64,000 nucleotides of DNA, taken from the NCBI RefSeq assembly GCF_025370935.1, contig NC_133485.1, forward strand, positions 6,398,554-6,462,553, read 5' to 3'. This DNA is from Choristoneura fumiferana. Taxonomy: Eukaryota > Arthropoda > Insecta > Lepidoptera > Tortricidae. Shown here piece after piece: positions 12,601-27,600 of this stretch (position 1 is the stretch's first letter; every line of letters starts with the position of its first letter). The position numbers were made by a program, and so were the translations under genes. Under the pieces are notes generated by a model. The model saw only the letters and a list, made by a program, of their open reading frames with translations. It ran no database searches and was not told the origin of the DNA.

Positions 12601-15600
12601 TTCCTACGCATAACTTAGTTATAAAATTACAAGCCGTTAAAGCATAATTTAATGAAATAGACGAGCCAGAGAATAATATGGCAGATATCAGCACAAAGAT
12701 CTGATGGCTGATGCAAACGTCACTAAAGAGGCCTCTCAGATTTATTCGCTAATAATTCACCGAGATGATCTATAATAACCATTGTCTCGTTCGCCCCGCG
12801 AGCGGGCATTTGGTCCCTTTCCAGCATTTAATATCGGGAAAGTAATTATTAGCATTTGTTGTTTTCAAATAGCAGTATCGTTCGAGTAGATGTATGTAAT
12901 TTATTATTAACGTAGTCATGTTTGCGCTTTTTATGGGTGCGGAGAAAATTGACCGTCAAAACGAGTCGGCGGCCGCTACAATGTTGGCTCGTCAGCCCTG
13001 CAATTATGCATTCGCGTACAATAATGCCGCAGATATCGAAATAAAATTTTCCACTTGTAAGTTTCATCTTTTGCACTTAAACTACAGCGGCTTTATTTTT
13101 GAATCTCAAACCGTGCGGTGCATGTTTCATAATGCATTGGCATAAAATTCACGGCGATTCGTACTTTTTGCCTCTATTTGTTTTTATGAGCACTGTTGTC
13201 GCTCGAGGAGGGCATAAAATGCTATTGGAAACCTTTAATTTTCTTTATCATTCCTTTTGTTGTGCGTACAAAGTTGCTAATCGACGCTTTACGTACATTG
13301 TCGGCTTGTGGAAAACAGTTTATGTCTTTTTCATATTACCTGATAGGCGGGAAACTACGTTAAGTTGCCTGCGTAGTCTTTTGTGTGAATATCAGTATTA
13401 TAGATACAGATTATTGCGCAAATGGTTGCTTCTATACACATTGAATTATTCTTTACAAAGTTGAAAATAGTCATCCAACGACGTCAAGGCCCATTGTCTC
13501 CAGACCTCGTGATAACGCGACATATTGGCAACTATAGTTATAAAATAAATCATGAGAAAAATACGATGACGCAGATTATTTTCTGGCGTAAATAATTCGT
13601 GTCCAACGTTGAACTTTAGATGGAACTTGAGCTTGGGAAATATAAAACGTTTAAGCATTATTCATTTACAAAACAAATGGGAATAGTTGACGTGCTCCGC
13701 GGGTCGAGGTACGAAGGTGTCGAGCAACCGAGTGCCACCGGGTTTAGGGCAAGCTGACGGGAATTTGAATGACAATTTGAATTACAATGGGACGGCGTCC
13801 CGGGCGTGACGAGGCGGAATGACGCGGCCCGACCATCCGAGATAGCTACTAATGAAACATCGGATGCGGAGGACCTTCTACATATTATTAAACCTAATAG
13901 TCACTATTATGAAAACACTACGATATTAGGAAAGTCATCAATGGCAATGGACGTCTTTAAGTAAAAGAGAAGAAAGTCACTACATCTATCAGGCTTCGGG
14001 GTAGAAGCCGAAGTTACTAAACCGCAGATTATGCACTTTGCTAAGTTTGAAGATATTATCGGCAAATAGGATAACTGGCCTTCAATTTGCAGAATGCTAG
14101 ATGACCATGAAGAATAAGCAAAACATAAAATCTGATGACATTGTTGATTAATTTTTAAAGGAAATCACAAGTTGAAAGTGAAGATGTTTAGAACTACTAG
14201 ACAGACCAGAATAACGTATGAGCAAAACAAATGCTACGACTAGCTATATAGAAGAAAAGTACAGTTGTACACAATAACACATATGACGGTAGAAAAGCGA
14301 CGTGAGCGTCTCAAAAATTGATTTAACTTATTAATGAGCACGAGACAACAAAGCCAAACATATAACGGAAATAAAATAATCCACTGGAGACAAAAAACAC
14401 ACAATGGAGTCAAAGGGCAGCAGGGATGACAATAGTGTCGTGTCGGAGATAGAACAAATGAAAGTGTCGGCCACAATGAGGCATTAGCATAAAGAGTTAA
14501 GGATGCTGTTAGTCGTTGTAATATTGGAGATAGGCAAGTCGTTTGGAACACGCAAGAATTGGAGAATATGTTTACAATTGGTTTGATATTAAAAATGTGT
14601 AACATTATACACTGCAAATTAAAATCTTCGAAGCTAGGAAAAATAACCCCGTCCTTACCTTTTTATGGATCAAAAATTAACTTTAACTAAGCTAAATTTA
14701 ATCTAATCCAGTTGGTCAAGTAACTACACTAAAGCTGGATTCCATATAATCCTGCAAGATATCTGACTCACTTTCATCGTTCTTGATTGTAGTAGTTGTA
14801 ACTATAATCACACGACAATCGACACAGTTCCCAGTGAAATCGCCATTACGGAACTCACGCGCTCAACTTTGACATTCAACATAATCGAATTATTCAATAC
14901 TTTTGTATATAATCTCACTTATCGAATCTTAGAGTAATCCGAGATGCTGTCCGCTTACTTGCGCTTATCTTTGTATTTATATCATTGCTTCCTGCGCTGC
15001 GCCCACGTCGCACTACGACAATGCCATGATGAAAAATTTCTACTTTGAGTAACTGAACCGAAGATAATTTAGCTAACTTGTCATAGAAAATGTAAGCAAT
15101 GTCAGGTCACTCTTGGTCATTTGATTACTCATGAAATAAATACGTCAATTTATTTTCAATTTCATATGGAAACGTTTCACGTTCAAGTTTAATGGTTTTA
15201 AATGGTTAACATACATTAGGCACACATGTCAATGTCATCATGATTTTCTTCAAGATTCATCGGAAGCTCATCAGGGGTAATCACGCTCTGTCTCGTAAAA
15301 AATACATCTAATGCCGTAAGTTATAACTCATTTAAAACAATGACCAATGAACACATGAAAGAAAATGTTCATTTTCCAGTTGACAATGAGCAAACCAGAC
15401 CTCCGTGGGAAACGCACATATTATTGCAGGCCTGCGGATATGAGATAACACGTAACACATAACAATGCTGTTCAAGTGAACCTTATTTCTGAACCTAAAA
15501 GTCCTAACCCACAGAATATAGATAACGCATACGGGCATATCCGGAGCCCACTTAGATTAGCGACCAATAGACGGATACGATAGACAAATACAATAAAATT

Positions 15601-18600
15601 GACACAGAATTTCAAAATATCCTCGGTAACGTTCTTAATAATTCTAACAGGAAAACCTTCGTTTACGCTATGTACCTATTATAACAATGGTTTTCATTAG
15701 AATTTTACGTCAGTGCAAGTCAAAGGGCATCGATTATAATAGATACTCGTATCGTGATAACAAAAAAATAACATTTGACTTCAGGAAGTGGAGAATATTG
15801 TTATTGCAATTATTAATCACGTCTATTTGTTAATAAATATTTAAATTAAACTACGAAGATAAGGACAGAACAATAAACAGCACTTCAATCAGGCATGTCA
15901 CATTTGGGTAGCTTCAATCGTACTTCTCGCAGCTCCTTCCTACTGCTATAACTTACGGAACATCTGGTATAAATTTTGATGCAACAAGACTTATGATCAG
16001 CAATTGGACATCAATGGGTTTAAAGAAAGAAGAGAAGAACCGAGAGAAGATTAAATCGCTAAAGCAAAATGACAGATATTTACGGATAAAATCGACTCTA
16101 ACAGTGACATTTCCTTCCAGAACCATACCCATACTTCAACCTTAGCTTAAGAATTTGGACCAACCTCCGTAGAGCAGTCAAACTAATACACTCACTACAT
16201 GAACGCTTCGCAAACATTCAAGAGCAAAACAAAAGTCGCTCGCACTCCAAAAAACATCCGAGCGTCTCTCATTTTCACAGGCGAATGCTCCGGCGAATGA
16301 GTACAAATGCGATCGGCTACATTTGAAAATAAAACATTTGAAGATGACTAGATTTTCATAAACGATCACAATAAAACTAGGAAGCGCTTTCATCGGGCGT
16401 AAATCACTTTGGCGGAACGGGCGCGGGGGCGGCCATTTGCCCGCTCGTCCGTCAACCAGCCGACCTGGATGCTGATCAATTAACTGACTGAGGTGTCATC
16501 TAATGACTGCTGGGCTACGGAAAAAAGCTTCAAAATAGGTGTGGGTGAAGTGAATAGAAAGATATATAACCAAGTAAAGCTAACGACTCCCAATCAAATC
16601 TAGAGTCAATACGCTCATACAACGATCGTTATAATTACTTGCGAAATGGAAATGAAATAGTTTTTATTTTTATGGCTTTATTTTAGCTAACTAGCTTTTG
16701 CCCGCGACTTCGTCCGCGTGGAATTCGGTGCATTTTTTCCCTATGTCACTCTCTGGTTCTATGCCAAAAATCACGTTGGAACGTGAAAGACGGTGCATAT
16801 TATTTCGCAATATTAGTATGGATTGGTAGGGAAATTACCTTCCGTTTTTTTACTAATTTAAAAATCCTAAAATCTTAACCGCTCAGTCTAGAGACATGAA
16901 ATTTGGCACGGGTTTTCGACATAGGTACAACATAAATGAAGACAAGGATGTAACTTTTGTAAATTCCCACGGGAACTAAATAAAGCTCTGGAATTTCAAT
17001 TGGACTGCCAGATCCAATGGCTTATACGAGCGTAGCCGTGAGGAAAAACTTAACATGCTATTTTGGATAGTAATGGAAGTATATTTAGTATTTCCGGATA
17101 TACCTATCCGGAAAAGTAGGCTCCTTTTTCGCTGAATGGCACCGTAGCTCTTAAACGAGTGAACCGATTTGAACGCGGTTTTTTTTATATATTTGAAAGC
17201 AGGTTTTCTAGCAATGGTTCTTAGGTATGTTTTTTTCATGAGATATTGAACTTTGAAGTGACACAACGTTATTTCTCAAAGGGCCGGCAATGCATTCGTA
17301 ACTCATCTTGGGTGTTCATCGTGTGACCCGCCTGCTCGTTTGCCCCTGTCATATAAAAAAGTAGGATGGATAGGGATGTTGACACCACCAATCAATTGAC
17401 GTACTTTTTATGAGCTGTCAAAACAATTCTCCTATAGAGTTTGAATGGAAATAGCAACTTATTGTTCTTAGTGATCGTTTATATTCTAATTTTGCAGTTA
17501 ATCGAAAATTAATCTGCTTTTCAGGGCTAAAATAAAGCGTTTTTATACTGGAGTCGTATCTTCGAATTATTTTTTAATGGTGTCAACATCCCTATTGTAA
17601 AGCGATAATGACGAACACGTAGCAAGCCCGTGAATTGGACTGGAGCAGGTAAACAGTTACGTGGGCTACTCGAGTATTTGCGGCAAGGTTGCCTCGCCAA
17701 CGGATACGACATCTAGATCGGTTTTTCGCGAATAGAATTGGTGACTCACGCGCAAGTGTTAAGGTGAAGTTAGAGCAATATTATTAAAAGTAATTATTTG
17801 GTTCTTACATTTCGATAACGCAACAGAAGTCTAAGACATGTTTATTTACTACTTTGTCGTTGTCACTTGTGTTTGGTCTTTTCTATAAAATTGCAAAAGG
17901 CATATGCCTTATAGTGACAAGGTACTTAAGTATAGGAACAGGAAGTAACCTCGGCTTGTTACCTTCTATGTTTTTATTCCCTACTCGGAATATATTGCAT
18001 ACCTTTTTTTCATCTATTTCAATCTTTAAGTCGCTTTTAAAGGTTTCTTTTGTATTATTCGTCAGTTATGTCAAATATGGAAAAGGTTGTATGCAATAGC
18101 TACAAGCTGCTGCATTCGAAGACAGCTAACTCACGCTTCTCTACACTTCCACTTCACGCCAGTGTGCCATTGCCAACTACATATATACCTAACTACTTAC
18201 AATACTTACATGATGTACATACGTTTTTTAATTATTTACAAAAAGTATACGTTCGATTGAAAATATTCAAAAATTCACCGTCAGAAACGAAGTAGTTAGG
18301 TATAGCTTTAAAACAACAAGAAATGTTGAAAAAGAAGATAATGCTTGAGCACGTACTTCATCTTAAGCGAGCAGAGTGAAACGTGCAATGGTTTGAGTTA
18401 CCTATATTGACATTTCTACCTTTTTCAGTATATCATTTTTAACTCTATGTATTTTTGGTAAAACTACGAATAAGATTTCTTTATATATTTTTTTCTAATA
18501 AGGAATATTACTGAAATGTTTTGCCGTCAGAATGCAGCACTAGCACAAAACATAAACAGTTTTTTAATGTTTTAAATGTCTTTTAAATATCCGTAGGATG

Positions 18601-21600
18601 CCATAATAGCATTATCTCAATTTTTTTTTGGAAATATAGCTCTATCGTTACTATCGATGTAAATATCATGTTATTTTGTTACTAATATAAATATTACATG
18701 ATCCGTCATGGCGACACACTATAAAGAGAACACTGACGATATTATGGCGGTTTGTTAACGGTTTGTGCTAGTGTCGCCCCCTGCGAAGAGCTTTACGTAA
18801 TATTCCCTATTAGAAAAAATGCCTGCGGGGCTACTACGAAATTGGAAAATTGAAGTTCATGTCGTTCGCTCCCTCTGACACTTATACTATTTAATACCAG
18901 AGTGAGAGGGACGGTACGATACGAACTTCGATTTTCGAATTTCGGAGTAGGGCCTCTGATGACCGTCAAACAACTGTAACATAGAAGCGTATCTACCCGT
19001 AGATGGCCACAATCACGAAGGCGGGTATATAACGCCTAAAGAACGGATGTCAGCAGATCTAAAGTCCCGTATCCATTGCATATAAGAAGCTAAATAATTT
19101 TCCTCGTTCTAAATAAACGGCGTTGAGTGATCCATGAGCTAATTACATTCTAACGACCAGCGATCTGTGGCATCCCGCTTATATCTCGATGGTCGCCGGT
19201 GACGAGTGACGCCCTTTATTTTATATCACTACATGGACCAAAGCTATTCTTAACCAGGGAAATGGATACGCGTCAATCGTCCGTCGGCGGAAAAATGGAT
19301 GAAGAAAACAATACATTCGTCTTCCTCGGACGGCTATCTTTGGATTGGTATCGGTTTCATTCAAGCTCATTTGGGGAACTATAAATATTTACTACGTGTT
19401 ACCACCTGTAGAGCACGCTTTTGCGGTCGTCACGTGTTAATTGAATCATAGACAAGCATAATTTAGTGTTGTTATTTAAAGATGCTGGCCACTTTAGACA
19501 GCACAAATCCTTTGCAATTTGAAGAGCAAACTGTTATAAAGGAAAAGCTCATAACAAAACCATGATCGAAACTCAACATTTTTTGACAATGCTTATTTGT
19601 TTTCTAGCATCTAGATTGCATCATTCTGAGAGGAGGCCTGTGCCCAGCAGTGGGACGTATGATGATGATGATCTAGATTGCATCTGATTTCAGCAATATG
19701 CTTTGTCAAGGTTCTTACGATCACCAGCGAGGCTGATTTTTCTTCATTTAAAGATTTTTATGTGACACCATAAGAAAAACAAGGTTCGAAATTCAAATTG
19801 TTATAACTGGCCAGCCAGCATCAGTGTGCGTTCCAGTAGCGCTTCGTTTTCGCGGGACGCTGTCGTTCCCTTGTTAGCACCTCGAACACCTTCCCGATCG
19901 ATTAACCCTGCGGCCGCTCACATTCAATTATTTATTTATTTATTCGTAATTAACCCGCGCGAGTTATGGTCCGTTTCGATTTACGGCCGGTCGAGATGAG
20001 TTATCAGCATTGGATGCGATTGCTTTATGGTTGGAGATGGTGTTGGGGGTTTTGGCGATGTCCTTTAGCTTTTTCGGTGGTATTTAATCGATATCATTGT
20101 TGAACAACAAAATACTTGTACATAAAAGTTACAAGTCAATAGTTGCACCATCAGAAAGATCTGCAGAAAAACCAAGGTAAGTAGTGCCTGAAGAAATGCT
20201 CAACTTAATCGGCAGTAAGCGGGACACATTAGTTGAAGAACTCACGGCGGTACCAAAAGACAGCGTGGCAGTACCGTGGCTTCGAAACAACTCAATTCTC
20301 ACAGAGTTGCATATTTTTTTTAATAACGTACTGACTGGATAACAACGCATATGTAGCAAAGCTTAAGTACCTACCTACACCAACGAGCTGCATTCGAAGA
20401 TATACCCAACTACCGCCTCGCGCTTCGTTTAATCTCTGGGTTACTAAACAAAAATATTTACACCACGCCATTTCAGCGTGGGTAGGTTTGCCGGCAAGAC
20501 TATGATAACCTGGTGTAAGTGCAGCAGTCCGATGAATGGGGCTGGTCATTGTGGCGTCATTTGGGGGAGACCTACGTCCGCTAGTGGACGTCTTTCATGA
20601 AATGCAGCGTGCAAACATTACAAAAAATAAGGTTCTTATTAATAATTTAATTTAAAATTAACTATAATATTATCATCAGTATCTATATTTCTAGGCGCGA
20701 AGGCATCTCATTAGCATACACAATGAGTTTACCATTAATAACCGCGTGGTATCGAGATCGACAACGATTTTATCGACTGTCGATACTCGATAAGCCCCGT
20801 CACGAGGCCAATTTGTAAGGGCCCATAAATTTCTTTATTAAATAAATCATTGGTTTATTGTTCTCTTCTCGCCTAACCGAGTATTGTTGCTCTTGTTTGA
20901 TAACACGCAGGCGTTTACGTTTTTAATTTCGTTTAAATGATACTTAACACTTTAAGGATCAGGTTCTTGGAATTATTCAGTCGCGATGGGCTGTTTGTGT
21001 CCATCCTAAATTCACGTCCGTTTTGAACAATCATTACGTTAAGTAATCAAAACGAATGGAAGTTACAGAAGTACGTGTAGATAATGTTGTATCATGTCAG
21101 TGAGAAAAGCAACATTTAATTAATTTGTTTTTTTTATTGGTCGCTTGCCTATGTTTTACAGTAGGCAATTACTAGTAGTTAGTAATTGCCTACTGTAAAA
21201 CATAGGCAAGCGACCAATAAAAAAAAAACACATGTTTTGTGTGATGATTTAATAACGAATAAATGAAGGAACCTTATTAATGTCGCTATGCTGTCCGTCC
21301 GTCCGTCTGTCCATCCGTCACAGGGATGTATCTCAAGAACCAGTCGAATAATAATAAAAATTTGGCTAGCTTTCCATCCCAAGAGAATTCTTAAAAATCC
21401 CTTCTTAGTGTATCTCTATGATTTTCAAGGAATAAGTAAGTAGAGTAACTATAAGATTTTTAATGGAGCTATGAAAAAATCAAACTTCTAAGCCAACGCA
21501 ATCAAAAGATACAGTCGTTTATGCTGCAAATTTTCGACACTCGCAAGGGAATCAAAACCTACAGGGTACTTGTGCATTACCGCGTTACGAAGTACCCGTG

Positions 21601-24600
21601 AACTCAGAATCTTTGGTACGAAGCAACGTCTTATAGCAAAGATAAAGGAAAAAATGCTAAAAGCGTAAAATTTTAGTTACATTATATAATAACAATATTT
21701 TTAATAATTTGTACGTAACCCTCGGTGCGCGAGTCCGACTCGCACTTGGCCGGCTTCGCATTTCATTCCAAAGTGACTTGTGTGAATACAAAATTAAACT
21801 AATGTGGCCATGGAATGAAAGAAGAATGAATGAGTGAATGTTATCACTCTAGTGAACATTCATTCAAGTTAACCGTGTGATCCTACACGAATTAAATAAT
21901 AACGATCAACTTGTGTTTAATATTAAGCTGAAACGTCTATTTAAAGCTGTTAAAAAGTAAGCGTCTCCGCCAACACCCACTTAAGCCTAAGGATTTCTAT
22001 GAGCCCCAGCCCAGGGTTACTAAGATTTCATCATAATTTACAGTTTTTTAATAGTTTATAGACAACAAGATGAAGATGGTTTACAAGATGGAGCGACAAC
22101 TTGGTTAAGATCGCGGGATCGCGGTGGATGCGGAAAGCACAAGACCGGTCTGAGTGGAGAGCCTTGGGGGGAGGCCTATGTCCAGCAGTGGACGTCTTTC
22201 GGCTGACATGATGATGATGATGAATAGTTTATAGATATTTACAATACTATAAATAATCAGTGTAGTCAGTCGTACAAATGATTGTTTGTTTCAAATCTTG
22301 CAAGTTAATTTTGATCCAGTTCCAGTGGTCTGATTGACTTAAAACTTTGTATACATATGTAGGTTGGATGATAATGCAAGTAGAGCGAACAAAAATACAC
22401 TTATCAAAAATTTATTTTTTAACAAAAACTTATTTTTGCGTCATTTTTGCATATAAGTAATTATAATATCAAACAGGACTTTTAAATTTATTTTTCACTA
22501 TAACATTTTGTAAGAATAAAATTGCCTGCCGGTTGTGGCTGTGGCGTCAACATACTCATACATAGGTACGCGTCGCTTGAACAACTAATGGTTAGATAGG
22601 AAAAATATTTACCTTGAAAATGGGGCTTCGAATAAAATTGCAACTCTACGTTGGACCTCATACGGTTCTGGTTGAATAGTCAGCACAAAAAAAAACAAAG
22701 AGATCAGCGTAGCTAAATCAGTTCAAAAAGATTGTCAGTTCAGAAAACTTCTCTAAGCAAGAGCGCATGTAGATCGAGACATAGATAACTTAGGGAAATA
22801 CAAGATTTCATATTTACTTACATTATTATTAGATAATATTCATGCATTGGAACATCTCTATATTTTTAAGGACGAGTTTAACGTCAAAGCCGCATAGATA
22901 AACCATATGGTGAAGTCAATTAAAACAATACGACATCGAACATGAAATTTATAACTTCCACACAATATGGACGTTAGTCGGGTTTCCCTAAGCCAGGCGC
23001 GAAACCCGCCAGCGATATTAAACGATTATACTAATAAGTTATGTTTTTAATTATGGCTCGATCTCTCGCTTATTTATTCGAATAATTTTATAGGGCCCCG
23101 CGGCGGTACCTGCCAGCCACAACAATAAAATATAATGTCGATGAATAAATTCGATTGGTAACGAGAAATATTACGTGTGGCATTCCAGCCAGTGTCGTGG
23201 GTTACGAACGTCTTATTAGCTGCCTCGGTGATCAAAATAAGAGCGTGAAAAAAAAAAACAAATATGCTGTCCCTAACAATTTGGTATTAAGTTTTTGCGG
23301 TAGCAAAAAACTTGAAATGTAATGGTACATTTTGTGTTTTACGGGCGGTAAATAAGGAATCACGGACGAGAGTTTTAATAAGGCCGAAGTCGAAGACTTA
23401 ATCGTAACCTCCTTGTAATTGAAAGGTTTGTACAAACTAAAAAAATACTTAACACCTTTTGGGCGTAATACGCAAAAATAGGCCCTTGGGTTATATTTAG
23501 GGGATTGCCGTCACGTTAGCTTGCATGTTACGATACTGCTTACGAGCAAGCGTGACGAAAAATAAAAAAAATCGCTTAGAGTCAAAGCGCCATTTTTTTC
23601 TAAGTTGTGACATATGTGTGCATATTATAAAATAATGCTAAGTTACCAAGAACAACACCTTGCTTAATTTCAGGAAAATCATTTACAAGCAAAAACTAGT
23701 TAAGATTTTTTCTAATGGCATTGTCTGAAAAACCCACGACGCCTAATTCATAGTCGCGCTAAATTTAATCCCACTCAAATCATGTGACAGATCTAGCAGC
23801 GCGCGCGCACGACAGCGGCATCCTTCGGTGACACGCGGAATCCGTACACTGATTGACATGTGTGTAGGTGCGAACGAGATCATGAAGCTATTATGAAGCA
23901 CCTTGATCGCGTCAGACGGTTTGGAAAATATTTTCTAATGGTATGAGTATGAGCATAATGCAATTCTCCGTAGTGGAAATTACGTCTGTTTCCTAAGGGT
24001 CAGGGTAGCTACCATTTCAATACGTATCCAGTCTAAGGTATAAAACACCACTAGGCATATGATTTACTTGAGTATTTTAGTAAACGTGGGTGAAAGGTCT
24101 TGCATAAAATAAATTAAAAAAAAACAGAGATATTTGCCGAGAAAATGAATCAATTAATGAATTTAAACCGAATTCTTTAGTGCATTTCAATTTTACATGT
24201 GGTCGACCAAAGAATTTTTTACCACCCTTAGGTTCTTATAATTTGTATAGCATAAAACATCAAAGATTATTTTCACTTGCAAATCAATGTGACAATCGGC
24301 TTTATTTTTTTTTTTCTCATGTAGAACAAGAACTTGGTTCGGCGACGCCTCTATTACGGAAGTGTAGTTATAAAACACACTGCAATTGTTAATTTTGATA
24401 CAAATAGTTTTTGATACAATACCGTGGAAACATTGTTTCATATCGAGCAAGATTATGAGTCACGGCTCAGGATTTTCGATCGGCAAAAGGCTTGTTGAGT
24501 CTGGAGCACCCGCCAAAATAACGCGCCCATAAATGGGTCAACGCAACATTGTGCTTCTATACCCGTGTTATTAATCAAATTTAACACCGTCGTAAACCTC

Positions 24601-27600
24601 CAGTGGAATTAAACTCGAAATCATATTTTTATGGGTTTTAGATCCGTGGTTATTTGGGTTTTTATAGCGAGCTGTTTAGCGGTGGTTTCCAATTTGTGGG
24701 GCGGTGATTTACGGGCCATGCTAGACGCGGCGTAGACGCACAATCGACCACTGTGAAGAATATAGGGATACAAGGTCGCAGTAAGTAACAATGGAACAAG
24801 GCCTGCTAAGAAGCTAATAATTAATTAATAACATTTAAATAAAGTTCTTGGTAATTAAAAATACCGTTGGTGGCGTTGTAACTGAATAAGTTCCTTGCAG
24901 ATGGTTGCAGACTTCGCTCACGTTTCAGTCGGGTATTTTTCCAGGTTGGTAAGGTATAGAAAAAATATTAAGCAATAAGTACCTAATTATATGATTATGG
25001 CATCGATGTCTAATTCGGTCGATTCTTAGGGTTACGTAGTCTTTTAATTATTATTTTTTTACGTTTAAACTCTGAAATGAATTGATTTAAATATTTTTTC
25101 GTTGGAATGGAAATACATACTTCTAAATTAGATCCCATTGCCACCAAATGGATTCCAGAGAAATAGAGGCAACTTTTCAAATATTGTAGGGACACCTTGG
25201 TGATTTGGGAATATTTAGTGGTAACTCGTGTACTAACTAAGTAAGAATAAGTAGGAAGTACGGACTAAGTAATATGTAACTACGAGACACTTCGATGTTA
25301 CTAGGTATATTGACATTTCCATTATACCTAAATCAGTTATTTTTGAAAATCTAATTGAAATGTCTGATAAACTGAAATTTTTACAAGATTGAAATTAAAA
25401 CAGTCAGATGTCTTTAAAAGTTTTTAAGCAAAAACATCATTTAAGTTTCAAGTGAATTAGTGTTTCAAACTGATCAATCTAACACTGACGCTATTTTTAA
25501 TTAGTAGAGTGGTTCTAAAAATTCCATGCAAGTTTAAACTCGTAAATACGAATCATTCTAATTGAAAGCCTGTGTTCCGGCGAGCTCGTCTTACCAATCG
25601 CTCTAGGAACCAAGTCGATCGAGACATTGGCTGATATCCCAGTCGGAATCGGTATACGACAGCTGATTTCCGGACTAGGTAACATCTAGTGTGGTTAGAA
25701 TGTGGTTTACTTTTCATTATCAAATAAAGCAAGACGAAAATTATCATCTTCGTGAATCAATGAAGAAGATGGACGGAATGTTTTGTGCTTAATACTTTAC
25801 CTACACAAAAGCAAGCACACAACAAGCAAGCACGTACAATAGATGCAAGCTTACCTATATTTTTCTCACAGTACTTCTTACATAAAGATCAATGGCTTAG
25901 CAAATAATTGTTTGATTTAGACGTTACTTTGCAGGGAATCATACCTACTAAGAATAGGAAGAAAGAAAGAAAATACATTTATTTAACGCCATAAAAACAG
26001 ACATAGAACAACTACAAGACATACATAAAAATAATACATATAAATAATATAAAATACCTTTTCTTCTCTGCTGTCAAACGTTGCTTTGGTAGCGATGAAG
26101 CAAGATAAAAATATTGCAGTTTAATGCTGGCTTTAGCACGCAATTTTAGCGAGCAAATTACAACTTTTTGACCAAGTATGTAACCTAGCGTGCTTACGTG
26201 ACTTTTAAGCTGCCTAGTCTAGAGTATAATCTGGTACGTGCCAACGTGTAAATGTTTAGCTGGTGTTTTTTGTAGGGAGCGAGCACGACGCCGAGTGTAC
26301 CGCCGGCGTCGGCGTCGGGCGGTATTGCGCTCCGCTGCCCGCCACCTAATACGCGTATAAAATCTTTGATACGCAGCACCGATGGAATCGAAATCCGATA
26401 TTCGACTCACAAGTTTATTTATCGCGAAATGCGACGATATTTTAGTCCGGCCGTCACTCAGACAGTTCACAGAAGCGGCAAGATTAATTGTATTTCGGTT
26501 GAGTCATCAAAATAATTAGAATGACGCTATTTTCGTTTGTGATGCTAATTTGACAGACGTCGCGGGAGATTTTGTGTCTTCTTGTTTGCCGGGTGGATTC
26601 TTTGATTGCTTCGTTATTATTTATTTTTAATCTTTCATGTTACCGAACGCACAAATGTGCGGTGGTCCGATTACGCTGCGCGACTTTTTATGATATTTCT
26701 GTATGATGGATCTCTTGATTCGACTATCAAAGCGCTCCAGCTCTCCGTGACAAAACGTGTAATAGCCGCAGCAAACGTGTCGTATCAAAATCAAATGTCA
26801 TAATCCACAGCAATAATAAATATTCGTACAAACATTGGCTGGCCTCCAGAAGTGTGGTCGCGTTTGTGGCTCTCATTCAGATGGCGGTGCACTAACACAG
26901 GTTTATTGTAGGAAATATTTGATAGCCGCTCGCTTGTTCTCAGAACTTTGATTTAATCTACGACAGTTAATTCTGAATGCCAGTAAATGTATTTGATAAA
27001 TATTGCTATCGCGGAACAAGTGTAATGGTAGTACTTCGCCGCGATCAAAGAGCGATTGTAAATAACAAATCACACTAAAACAATAGCGAAGCTATATGAA
27101 ATATTGATGAGGTAGAGTTATTTTCTACATAAACAGCGTAATTATGGCCAAGTTTCTTAGCCTTTGTTTCTGAAATAGAACATATTTTATGGGTAAAATT
27201 AATACTATATATCTTGAGAGAAACCTAAAATTACAATTTGGCACTTTCTATGGTCCCCTCGTAAACAGATGAATAGAAAATTTTCCTTTATTTGATGACA
27301 ATGTTGGAAAGAGGCCAACTCAATCATCGTGTTAAAGTAATGTACCGAACTCCAAACTATAATAAATTCTTAGATTTCGCCAATCGTCGGAACACGTGCC
27401 ATCAAAGAGATAAGTTAGCTAGGTAATTACATCTTCAATAAAGTGTCAAGTGTGTAAAATCAAAAACAGAGTAATTCGTAGAGTTGACTATTTGGATAGG
27501 TATTCAATTCTTTTTATCTTCTCGTAAGTAACAATAAGGGTCCGTTAGTAGTTAAAATAATCCATAAAAACGAAAAACAAATTGATCAAGATTCGAGACA

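Noticed and set aside
13099..13464. 121-residue plus-strand ORF
   Set aside because: No domain or conservation is apparent; the Phe/Tyr/Cys-rich composition is that of translated AT-rich intron.
26260..26400. Possible plus-strand promoter (GC-rich block followed by TATAAAA at 26356)
   Set aside because: There is no downstream gene on the plus strand and a single TATA match in AT-rich DNA is expected by chance.
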